Shown piece by piece: positions 7,488 through 13,705 of a stretch of DNA of 13,705 bases; position 1 is the first letter of the stretch; each line of letters begins with the position of its first letter. The stretch lies in the NCBI GenBank assembly GCA_045614925.1, contig JAZLDV010000139.1:1-13705 (forward strand), given 5' to 3'. Origin of the DNA: JAZLDV01 sp045614925 (GTDB lineage: Bacteria; Bacillota_I; Bacilli_A; Erysipelotrichales; Coprobacillaceae). A program made the position numbers and the translations under genes. The notes beneath the pieces were generated by a model. That model searched no databases. It was not told where the DNA came from and was given only the letters and a program-made list of their open reading frames with translations.

Positions 7488-8849
7488 CTATTCTCCTATA
7501 ATATCACTTAATTTATTAATAGTAGAATTAGAAGAAACAATAATCACATGATCATTTAATTCGATCGTATCATTCCCTTTAGGAACAATCATATGATTAT
7601 TTCTATAAATACCAGCAATTAATATATTCTTTTTAATTTTCATATCAGATAATTTTATAGAAGTATATCTGAATTTTTCAGTTGCAATAAATTCTAATGC
7701 TTCTACCTGATCATTAACAATCTTATATAAAGTTCTAACACTACTATTTTCATCTCCAGATTCTTTCGCTCTTACATAACCAATAATCTGTGAAGCAACA
7801 AGATTCTTAGGACAAACAGTATTATCAACACCTATTTTATCTACTAATGAAAACAATGATGTTCTATTTACTTTAGAAATACTTTTCTTTACACCTAATT
7901 TTTTTACAGCCATAGATAAAATAATATTTTCTTCATCTAAACCTGTTAAACAAATATAAGCATCAGTTCTTTCAATACCTTCTTCTAATAAAACATCTTC
8001 ATCACTACCATCTGCTTCTATAATTGTGGCATAAGGAAGACGCTCAGCAAATTCAACACAACGATCATGATTCTTTTCAATAATCTTCACTTTAATTCCT
8101 AAAACTGATAATTGTTTTGTTAAATAAAATGCTATACGACTCGCACCAACAATCATAACATTCTTAATCTTTTCTTTATTTACACCTATTTCCATACTAA
8201 AAATAGATAAATCCTTATGTGTTCCTGTTACATGAATATGATCATTTTCCTGTAATAAGAAATCCCCGCTAGGAATAAAGACCTCATCCCCTCTAGAAAC
8301 AGCACAAACTAAGATAGAAGCTTTTGTAATCTTTTTAAACTCTAAAAGTTTTACACCAATAGCCTTATTTCCTTTTTCTAACTTAATTTCTGCTAATTCA
8401 AGATTTCTTTTAGAAAAAGTATCTATCTTTAATGCTGAAGGGAACATGACCATACGTCTAATTTCACTCGCAGCTTCCTCTTCAGGATTAACAATCATAG
8501 AAAAACCAAACTTTTCTCTTAAGAATTCTCTTTGTTTTATATAATCAGGATTTCTTACTCTTGCAATCAGATGTTTTGAACCCATAGTTTTAGCAGTTAA
8601 TCCTGCTAGAATATTTAACTCATCTGACTCTGTTACAGAAATCACTATATCTGCATTATGTGCACCAGCTTCTTTTAAGATATTATAGTTTGCTCCATTA
8701 CCACAAATTCCAATAACATCAAACTGATGAACAGCATTTTCTATTTTTTTCTGATTTGTATCAATCACAACAATATCATGGTTTTCTTTAGATAAATAAT
8801 CAGTCAATAAATGACCAACCTTACCACAACCAATAATTACGATTTTCAT
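7488..8849 (-). CDS. trkA: TrkA, NAD-binding regulatory subunit of potassium uptake
   Basis: Peripheral cytoplasmic subunit that binds nucleotides and gates TrkH. It has the double arrangement of long TrkA: a first Rossmann domain (1-130) with GCGKVG at 7-12 and acidic Asp30, a first RCK-C segment (about 140-222), a second Rossmann-like domain (about 228-360) and a second RCK-C segment (about 372-453). The second nucleotide loop reads VGASRIA (234-240), lacking two of the three glycines, so NAD is probably bound mainly by the first domain. The phrase IIEADGSDEDVL (276-287) is typical. GGAGG precedes the ATG by 6-7 bases. First gene of the trkA-trkH operon, divergent from the LtaS-like gene. 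Confidence 0.95.
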   Translation of the reverse strand: MKIVIIGCGKVGHLLTDYLSKENHDIVVIDTNQKKIENAVHQFDVIGICGNGANYNILKEAGAHNADIVISVTESDELNILAGLTAKTMGSKHLIARVRNPDYIKQREFLREKFGFSMIVNPEEEAASEIRRMVMFPSALKIDTFSKRNLELAEIKLEKGNKAIGVKLLEFKKITKASILVCAVSRGDEVFIPSGDFLLQENDHIHVTGTHKDLSIFSMEIGVNKEKIKNVMIVGASRIAFYLTKQLSVLGIKVKIIEKNHDRCVEFAERLPYATIIEADGSDEDVLLEEGIERTDAYICLTGLDEENIILSMAVKKLGVKKSISKVNRTSLFSLVDKIGVDNTVCPKNLVASQIIGYVRAKESGDENSSVRTLYKIVNDQVEALEFIATEKFRYTSIKLSDMKIKKNILIAGIYRNNHMIVPKGNDTIELNDHVIIVSSNSTINKLSDIIGE

Positions 8850-8883
8850 ACATAACCTCCAAATATCCCTATAATTTTCTCTT

Positions 8884-8889
8884 ATTATA
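8884..8889 (-). promoter_or_regulatory. Likely -10 element of the trkAH promoter
   Basis: Minus-strand TATAAT, preceded directly by TG, about 35 bases upstream of the trkA ATG. The -35 region at the proper distance (TGGTAA) is poor, so the promoter may be weak or activator-dependent. Confidence 0.4.
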
Positions 8890-8946
8890 CATCTAATTAT
8901 TATGATTTACCACTTAAGAATATAATAAAACATCTTCCTTTGTAAC

Positions 8947-8975
8947 TTGTCGAATGCAATAATAAATTGTATAAT
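8947..8975 (+). promoter_or_regulatory. Predicted promoter of the LtaS-like gene
   Basis: TTGTCG (8947-8952), 17-base spacer, TATAAT (8970-8975). The predicted start near 8982 leaves a leader of about 67 bases that contains a ribosome binding site and a seven-codon ORF. Confidence 0.55.
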
Positions 8976-9016
8976 AAAAAAGAACATATTTTAAACATTA
9001 AGAAAGGAAAAAATAC

Positions 9017-9040
9017 GTGTATAAGCATCACAGTATTTAA
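9017..9040 (+). other. Putative seven-codon leader ORF (MYKHHSI)
   Basis: AAGGA at 9004-9008 is the only good ribosome binding site upstream of the LtaS-like gene, and it is optimally spaced (8 bases) from a GTG at 9017. That GTG opens a seven-codon frame ending in TAA at 9038-9040, 8 bases before the ATG of the large gene, which has no binding site of its own. Translation of the large gene may depend on reinitiation after this leader. Expression has not been shown. Confidence 0.35.
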
Positions 9041-9048
9041 ACAATATA

Positions 9049-11052
9049 ATGAGCAAACAAAACAAAAAATCTATAATCTTTTTATTATTTAGTCTCATAT
9101 CATTTCTCTATTTAGAAATGATATTTCAAATATTTAACAATAAAACAGCTATAACACTGTATTCATTATTGTTTTCTCTAACAATATCTTTCATTGTTTT
9201 TATTGTTTCATCATTATTCAAACCAAAAACAAATTACAGAATTCTATTATCATCTACAATGATAATTACTCTTATCTATATTGTAGAAATAATGTATATA
9301 CATAGTTTTAAAAAGCCTCTTACTATGACTGATATCGGTGCAGGAAATGTACAGATTATTGCCTACTATAGAGAAATCATTAAAGCATTTATGAATTGCT
9401 TACCGACTATTTTATTATTATGTATTCCTGTAATCTTTTTATTCATTCTTAAAAAGACAAAACTTATACCACCTAAAAAATCATTAAAATCATCTGTAGG
9501 TTTTATCATACTGACAGTTTTAACTGCAGTAGCAAGTATAAGTTCAATCAATATGAACAAACTAACTAATCCAACATTATATGAAAATTATCATCAATTA
9601 AATGATGTTAAATATTCAATTGAACAGTTTGGTTTACTAACAACACTAAGAATTAATACAAGAGATTTATTATTTGGTCATAATAATGATATTGATGTTG
9701 ATGATATAGTTATTGAAAAAGAAGAGGAAGAAGAAATTAAAATCGATACAAGTCCTAATATTATTGATATTCCTTTTGAAGAACTAAGTACAAAAACAAA
9801 TAATAAAAATATAAAAAAATTAAATGAGTATTTTGCTTCACTAAAACCAACACAAAAAAATGAATATACAGGTATGTTTAAAGGCTATAATCTTATTCAC
9901 ATCACTGCAGAAGCATTTTCACCTTATTGCATTAGTGAAGAATTAACTCCAACACTATATAAACTAACTCATAGTGGGTTTATATTTAACAACTTCTATG
10001 TTTCAGCAACAACTGAAAGTACATGTGGTGGAGAATCTATGAATATGACAGGATTACTATTAAATCCAAAAAGACCTCAAGGAGTCTATACAATCGAACA
10101 GGCAGCAAAATCATATATGCCTTTTACTATGGGAAATCAATTTAGCAAGTTAGGAATTCAGCCTTATGCTTATCATAATAACTCTCTAACATACTATAAC
10201 AGAATTAACACAATTCCTAAGTTAGGATATCATTTTAAAGCCAGTACTCCTGGAAGTATGAGTAAATCAGAAGCTGCAAAAAAAGATTTATTATTTGATT
10301 TAAAAACAAAAAGCTGGCCTCAATCAGATTTAGAAATGATTCAGGCAACAACTCAAGACTATATAACTAACCAGCCATTCCATGCTTATTATATGAGTGT
10401 AAGTGGTCACTCAAATTATTACTTTAAAGACAATTCAATGTCTAAGAAAAATAAAGAATTAGTTGATCACTTAGAATTAAGTGAACCATGTAAAGGTTAT
10501 ATTGCTGCTCAAATAGAATTTGATAGAGCATTAGAAGAATTAATCAGACAATTAGAAGAAAACAATCAATTAGACAATACAGTCATCTGTTTTACTTCTG
10601 ATCACTTCCCTTATGGTTTAACTCATAAAGAGTATGAAGAACTTGCAGGTCATAAAATTGAAGAAAACTTTGAAATTCATAAAAATAGTTTAGTACTATG
10701 GAATAACAAGATGGATACTGTTGTTATTGATAAACCATGTTCTAGTATTGATATTCTTCCAACACTAAATAATCTATTTGGATTTACATATGATTCAAGA
10801 TTATTACCCGGGAAAGATATCTTATCTACAGCTAAAGGATTTGTCTATTTCACAGAAAATAACAGTTTTATGACAGATACATATATCTACAACAATAGAA
10901 CAAGAAAAACATATGATTTATCTGGGAATGAAATACAAGTAGATGAAAAACAATTAGAAAAAGATTCTAAAAACTATAAAATGACTGTATTGATGAACAG
11001 ACTAATGATAGAAAACAAATATTACAATACAATCAAAGATTATATCAAATAA
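9049..11052 (+). CDS. LtaS-like phosphoglycerol transferase / sulfatase-family membrane protein
   Basis: Polytopic membrane enzyme of the alkaline-phosphatase superfamily related to lipoteichoic acid synthase, which transfers glycerol-phosphate from phosphatidylglycerol to a growing polymer outside the membrane. About five helices occupy residues 8-170, followed by an acidic linker (EKEEEEE, 223-229) and an extracytoplasmic catalytic domain from about 278. Active-site candidates: Glu288 in ITAEAF, nucleophile Thr325 in TESTCGGESMNM, His454 in SVSGHSNYYF, and Asp518-His519 in TSDHFPYGL. 667 residues is normal. The set differs in detail from Staphylococcus LtaS (TCGGE instead of TSDxE), so the polymer made could be another phosphoglycerol-type glycan decoration. 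The ATG has no close ribosome binding site, and a tiny leader ORF precedes it. Monocistronic, with its own terminator. Confidence 0.87.
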   Translation: MSKQNKKSIIFLLFSLISFLYLEMIFQIFNNKTAITLYSLLFSLTISFIVFIVSSLFKPKTNYRILLSSTMIITLIYIVEIMYIHSFKKPLTMTDIGAGNVQIIAYYREIIKAFMNCLPTILLLCIPVIFLFILKKTKLIPPKKSLKSSVGFIILTVLTAVASISSINMNKLTNPTLYENYHQLNDVKYSIEQFGLLTTLRINTRDLLFGHNNDIDVDDIVIEKEEEEEIKIDTSPNIIDIPFEELSTKTNNKNIKKLNEYFASLKPTQKNEYTGMFKGYNLIHITAEAFSPYCISEELTPTLYKLTHSGFIFNNFYVSATTESTCGGESMNMTGLLLNPKRPQGVYTIEQAAKSYMPFTMGNQFSKLGIQPYAYHNNSLTYYNRINTIPKLGYHFKASTPGSMSKSEAAKKDLLFDLKTKSWPQSDLEMIQATTQDYITNQPFHAYYMSVSGHSNYYFKDNSMSKKNKELVDHLELSEPCKGYIAAQIEFDRALEELIRQLEENNQLDNTVICFTSDHFPYGLTHKEYEELAGHKIEENFEIHKNSLVLWNNKMDTVVIDKPCSSIDILPTLNNLFGFTYDSRLLPGKDILSTAKGFVYFTENNSFMTDTYIYNNRTRKTYDLSGNEIQVDEKQLEKDSKNYKMTVLMNRLMIENKYYNTIKDYIK

Positions 11053-11077
11053 AGACAGCTAATATATAGCTGTCTTT
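11051..11077 (+). terminator. Terminator after the LtaS-like gene
   Basis: Ten-base perfect stem AAAGACAGCT / AGCTGTCTTT (11051-11060 and 11068-11077) with a 7-base AT loop, followed by T's. Confidence 0.88.
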
Positions 11078-11101
11078 TTTATTTATTATGGTGCATATTA
11101 T

Positions 11102-11130
11102 TTGATAATGATTCTTATTTAATTTATATT
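11102..11130 (+). promoter_or_regulatory. Predicted promoter of the PepSY-repeat gene
   Basis: TTGATA (11102-11107), 17-base spacer, TATATT (11125-11130), five of six matches in each box; start expected near 11137. An AGAGGG ribosome binding site lies at 11153-11158. Confidence 0.55.
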
Positions 11131-11164
11131 TTAACTATAAATTATATAGAAAAGAGGGATCACA

Positions 11165-11896
11165 ATGAAAACATTACTAATTAACTTATTTTTATTATCT
11201 TTAATCGTATCTGGATATCAATATTCAAAAGACAAAACAAGCGAAAATAACATCAATAGCAATGATTTTCGTTCAGTCCAAGAAGTCAATGCTATTTCTA
11301 AAGATGAAGCTTTAAACATTGCATTAAAAGATACTAAACTAACTAAAGATAAGATTAAAAACTTAAAAATTGAATTTGATGATAGTAAATATGATATTGA
11401 ATTTAACTCTGACAAAGCTAAATTTGATTATGAAGTTCATGCTTTTAATTCTCAAATAGTCCAAAAAGAAAAAGAAGATTTTAAAGTTACTCCTTCTATT
11501 ATTTCTAAAGATAAAGCTTTAAGTATCGCATTAAAAGATGCCAAACTAACTAAAGATAAGATTAAAAACTTAAAGGTTGAATTGGATGATAGTAAATATG
11601 ATATTGAATTTAATTCTAACAAAGCTGAATTTGATTATGAAATTCATGCATTCGATTCTCATATTATTAAAAAAGAAAAAGAAGACTTTAAAGTTACTCC
11701 TTCTATTATCTCTAAAGACAAAGCATTAAGTATTGCTTTAAAACATGTTGGTTTAAGCAAAGACAAGATTAGAGATTTAGAAATTGAATTAGATAAAAAT
11801 ATTTATGAGATAGACTTTGATGATAAACAAATCGAATATTCATTTGATATTAATGCAGCGAATGGAAAGATTATTGAATTTGAAAAAGACAGATAA
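11165..11896 (+). CDS. Exported protein with three PepSY-like repeats
   Basis: 243-residue protein with an N-terminal hydrophobic segment (3-15) and three tandem PepSY-like domains starting at I44, I113 and I182, an exact period of 69 residues. Each unit has the pattern ISKDxALxIALK...LxKDKI...E(F/L)D...Y(D/E)I(E/D)F...(F/Y)xxxxxAxxxxI: a helix followed by a strand pair. PepSY domains are usually extracytoplasmic and are proposed to restrain peptidases or to act in the envelope; no specific partner is visible here. The sequence is highly charged (Lys/Asp/Glu). The signal segment ends LIVSGYQ, which looks like a lipobox whose essential Cys is Tyr18, so it may be secreted or membrane-tethered instead of lipidated. 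Single-gene unit with promoter and terminator. Confidence 0.85.
   Translation: MKTLLINLFLLSLIVSGYQYSKDKTSENNINSNDFRSVQEVNAISKDEALNIALKDTKLTKDKIKNLKIEFDDSKYDIEFNSDKAKFDYEVHAFNSQIVQKEKEDFKVTPSIISKDKALSIALKDAKLTKDKIKNLKVELDDSKYDIEFNSNKAEFDYEIHAFDSHIIKKEKEDFKVTPSIISKDKALSIALKHVGLSKDKIRDLEIELDKNIYEIDFDDKQIEYSFDINAANGKIIEFEKDR
11294..11890 (+). repeat. Intragenic tandem repeat, 207-base period (three copies)
   Basis: Copies begin at 11294, 11501 and 11708. Copies 1 and 2 are nearly identical at the DNA level through the core (for example AACTAACTAAAGATAAGATT in both), and the copy 1/2 and copy 2/3 junctions share AAAGTTACTCCTTCTATTAT. Copy 3 diverges after its first 15 or so codons. The pattern fits duplication by unequal recombination within the gene. 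Confidence 0.9.
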
Positions 11897-11900
11897 AACA

Positions 11901-11934
11901 AAAGATGCCCTACTTTTATAAGTAAGGCATCTTT
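11901..11934. terminator. Bidirectional terminator between PepSY gene and buk
   Basis: Arms AAAGATGCC(C)TACTT (11901-11915) and AAGTA(A)GGCATCTTT (11920-11934) pair over 14 positions with one C-A mismatch and a 4-base loop. T-runs follow on the plus strand and A-runs precede, serving both convergent genes. Confidence 0.88.
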
Positions 11935-13056
11935 TTATTTATTTTCAGATGATTCAAAATCATCATTGAATCCATCCCATACAGGTTTACCAGTATATTG
12001 TTTAGGTTTCTCTTCTCCTCTTAATATTCTTAATGCATTTAATGCAAGAGCTTCCTGTTCATATTCACCTACATAAATCTTTATAGGTGCAATCCATGAA
12101 CATCTTTCCTTTATATGTTCACACACATCATCAAAACGCATTAATCCACCTGTTAGAACTATTCCATCAATATTCCCTTTTAAAACAGTACTCATAGAAC
12201 CAATACTTTTACATACCTGATAAATCATTGCTTCCCATACTCTTGTTACTTTAGGATCTTTTCCTACTAATTTATGAATTTCATCAGAATTTGATGTCCC
12301 AAAGTAATTTGATAAACCACCAGTAACACTACATAAATTAAGCATTTCTTCTTTACTCTTATCCCATAAGAAATGCACAATATCATTCACTGCCATACTT
12401 CCCATTCTAGTAGGTGTAAATGGACCATCTCCACCTCCACCATCATTTCCATCAATCATTCTTCCATGATCATGAGCCGTAACAGTTATACCACCATCAA
12501 TATGAGCAACAATCAAATTTAAATCTTCATACTTTCTTCCTATTGATTCTGCATATTTTCTAGCAACAACTTTTAAATTTAATGCATGACATACTGCTCT
12601 TCTATAAATTCCATCGATTCCAGTTACTCTTGCTAAATCACTATATTCATCTACAACGGTTGGATTACTCATAAACATAACTCCACCATATTGATCCTGA
12701 ACTTTTTTAGCCATTTGAACACCTAACATAGAAGAGTGATATAATCCACCTTTATTATTTTTTGTATCTTCTATTAATTGTTCACTTACTTCATATGTTC
12801 CACTTAAAACAGAATAACTTGGTCCACCTCTAGATGCAATCGCATCTATATCATGTAAATCAAAGTTATTTTCTTTTGCAAATTTTTCTACAACTTCCAT
12901 CCTAAAATCTAATTGATTATTAATTGTTTTAAATGTCTTTAAAACTGATGAATCATGAAAAACATCTGTCGTATACATATGTTTTTCATTAACAAACAAA
13001 GATAACTTTGTTGATGTAGATCCTGGATTAATAACTAAAATCTTATATTCTTTCAT
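11935..13056 (-). CDS. buk: Butyrate kinase family protein (divergent)
   Basis: Acyl kinase of the ASKHA superfamily; butyrate kinase interconverts butyryl phosphate + ADP and butyrate + ATP. Seen: the phosphate loop VINPGSTSTK (8-17), ASRGG (74-78) with SGTYEVSE (85-92), NPTVVDEYSDLARVTGI (131-147), YRRAVCHALNLK (151-162), the second phosphate loop region VAHIDGGITVTAH (183-195), DGPFTPTRMG (210-219), TGGL (302-305) and VGEYEQEALALNALRILRG (329-347). Length 373 includes an extra acidic C-terminal tail of about 15-20 residues. Typical butyrate kinases have HLGGGIS and NNALDGEGPF; here they are HIDGGIT and NDGGGGDGPF, an Asp replacing a loop glycine. Substrate could therefore be another short acid. 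Its ATG overlaps the upstream stop as ATGA, with a GAGGTGG site inside that gene. Family certain, substrate less so. Confidence 0.85.
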   Translation of the reverse strand: MKEYKILVINPGSTSTKLSLFVNEKHMYTTDVFHDSSVLKTFKTINNQLDFRMEVVEKFAKENNFDLHDIDAIASRGGPSYSVLSGTYEVSEQLIEDTKNNKGGLYHSSMLGVQMAKKVQDQYGGVMFMSNPTVVDEYSDLARVTGIDGIYRRAVCHALNLKVVARKYAESIGRKYEDLNLIVAHIDGGITVTAHDHGRMIDGNDGGGGDGPFTPTRMGSMAVNDIVHFLWDKSKEEMLNLCSVTGGLSNYFGTSNSDEIHKLVGKDPKVTRVWEAMIYQVCKSIGSMSTVLKGNIDGIVLTGGLMRFDDVCEHIKERCSWIAPIKIYVGEYEQEALALNALRILRGEEKPKQYTGKPVWDGFNDDFESSENK

Positions 13057-13223
13057 AATTCCACCTCATCATAACTAATAAAACCTAATCTTAATGCTTC
13101 ATTTATAATTTCTTCATCACTCATCATTTCAACTCTTACAACATCTCCCATTGCAATAGGAAAAAAACTTGTTGCACTACCATAATAATCAATCAATTGA
13201 TTTCTTATATCATCAATATTCAT
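13053..13223 (-). CDS. Small conserved-looking protein between frlD and buk
   Basis: 56-residue soluble protein, start taken at ATG 13223 (MNIDDIRNQLIDYYGSAT), with AGGGG and GGAG just upstream; a TTG farther upstream (13247) is in frame but has no clear site. Composition: an N-terminal helix IDDIRNQLIDYYG, a hydrophobic centre ATSFFPIAMGDVVRVE, then a helix MSDEEIINEALRLGF and an acidic end. I recall similar 50-60 residue clostridial proteins (LRQQLIDYYGTAM...P.A...VE..SDEEL pattern) without assigned function; this is memory, not a search. It overlaps the end of frlD by 11 bases and the start of buk by 4, so all three are translationally coupled. The last codons supply the buk ribosome binding site. 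Confidence 0.75.
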   Translation of the reverse strand: MNIDDIRNQLIDYYGSATSFFPIAMGDVVRVEMMSDEEIINEALRLGFISYDEVEL

Positions 13224-13705
13224 AACTCCATGCCCCTTTATATCCAATAGTCACAGCACTATTTTTTGCACCTTCATTTAAAGATTTTTCTATATCATAA
13301 TTATTATAATATTCAAATAAAAATCCTGCAATAAAACTATCTCCTGCACCCATTGTATCAATCACTTCACACTCAACAATACCTTGTTCATAAAACTTAT
13401 ATCCATCATAAGCAATACTTCCATACTCTCCTCTTGTACAAACAATCACTTTATGATTCTCTCTATATATTTTTTTCATGTTATTTTTTATATCTTCTAT
13501 AGTATGAACATCATCACTATAAAATACAAAATCAATATAAGGTAATGCCTTGTCCCATATCTCACTATCCCATTTATCTGCAAAATCAAATGCAATAGGT
13601 ATATGAATATGTTTTAAATCATTCTCTACTTTAGACCATAATCCACTAACCATCAGATCAAATGTATGTATATATTCAATATCTTCATGATCCAACTTAA
13701 ATTGG
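13213..13705 (-). CDS. frlD: Fructoselysine 6-kinase, PfkB family (5' end outside window)
   Basis: C-terminal part of a PfkB-family sugar kinase. The frame stays open to the window edge, so the true start lies beyond 13705. The signature VIDTMGAGDSFIAGF ends with catalytic Asp in GAGD, preceded by VIVCTRGEYGSIAYDG, which shapes the ATP site. AFDFADKWDSEIWDKALPYIDFVF, the GAGDSFIAGFLF stretch and the ending GYKGAW match my recollection of E. coli FrlD (FDFSDKWDS..., IDTMGAGDSFIAGFL, YHGAW) closely, so I assign fructoselysine 6-kinase rather than a generic ribokinase. FrlD phosphorylates the Amadori product fructoselysine, which FrlB then splits to glucose 6-phosphate and lysine. Other frl genes would be expected just beyond the right edge. 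Downstream come a small ORF and a butyrate-kinase-like gene, overlapping. Confidence 0.78.
   Translation of the reverse strand, partial: QFKLDHEDIEYIHTFDLMVSGLWSKVENDLKHIHIPIAFDFADKWDSEIWDKALPYIDFVFYSDDVHTIEDIKNNMKKIYRENHKVIVCTRGEYGSIAYDGYKFYEQGIVECEVIDTMGAGDSFIAGFLFEYYNNYDIEKSLNEGAKNSAVTIGYKGAWSYEY

Noticed and set aside
8130..8150. Degenerate second nucleotide loop in TrkA (VGASRIA) as a sign of a broken protein
   Set aside because: The rest of the second half is intact, and I recall similar GxSRIA loops in other Firmicute TrkA proteins, so it looks like normal family variation.
9017..9051. Frameshifted N-terminus of the LtaS-like protein
   Set aside because: The GTG frame ends at TAA after seven codons and the encoded residues do not resemble an LtaS N-terminus; the product from 9049 already has normal length.
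9366..9560. Minus-strand open frame of 64 codons
   Set aside because: Entirely inside the membrane part of the LtaS-like gene on the other strand, with no recognisable protein pattern.
11218..11415. Minus-strand open frame of 65 codons
   Set aside because: Antisense shadow of the first PepSY-like repeat; its Ser/Leu-rich content mirrors the Lys/Asp-rich sense strand.
11294..11890. CRISPR-like or other non-coding direct repeats
   Set aside because: The 207-base period keeps the reading frame exactly and encodes repeated protein domains; there are no short repeats with unique spacers.

Overview
The window is AT-rich DNA (roughly 30% GC by eye) with compact genes, GGAGG/GAGGTG-type ribosome binding sites, sigma-A-like promoters and strong hairpin terminators. 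Tryptophan is encoded by TGG, and TAA, TAG and TGA all act as stops. With fructoselysine kinase, a butyrate-kinase family protein, a lipoteichoic-acid-synthase-like protein and PepSY repeats, this points to a low-GC Gram-positive gut anaerobe. An Erysipelotrichia-like Firmicute is my best guess, by inference only. No phage, insertion sequence, CRISPR array, tRNA or rRNA is visible, and no gene-free stretch exceeds 300 bases.

Layout. (1) 1-879, plus: C-terminal two thirds of a UMF1-type MFS permease. (2) 911-2516, minus: a class I glutamine-amidotransferase-like hydrolase (peptidase C26) followed by a membrane M28 metallopeptidase, as one operon. (3) 2613-3068, minus: a Bcp-type peroxiredoxin with its own promoter and terminator. 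(4) 3151-4837, minus: a YeiH-family transporter followed by a two-helix membrane protein, driven by a near-consensus promoter with a Crp/Fnr-like palindrome at the transcription start. (5) 5092-6023, plus: an unrecognised protein that resembles a zincin without its metal ligands, plus an ASCH-domain protein. (6) 6046-8849, minus: TrkA and TrkH potassium uptake. (7) 9049-11052, plus: an LtaS-like phosphoglycerol transferase behind a tiny leader ORF. (8) 11165-11896, plus: an exported protein with three PepSY-like repeats and a lipobox whose Cys is Tyr. (9) 11935-13705, minus: fructoselysine 6-kinase (partial), a 56-residue conserved-looking small protein and a divergent butyrate kinase, translationally coupled.

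Most of the window is housekeeping or envelope physiology: potassium uptake, peroxide defence, teichoic acid-type polymer synthesis and peptide hydrolysis. The parts most worth following up are the frlD-small ORF-buk operon, which places Amadori-product phosphorylation beside an acyl-kinase fold protein with an altered glycine loop; the operator-rich yeiH promoter with its small membrane partner; and the pseudo-zincin/ASCH pair. Three convergent gene pairs share terminators that look bidirectional (881-906, 6021-6042, 11901-11934).
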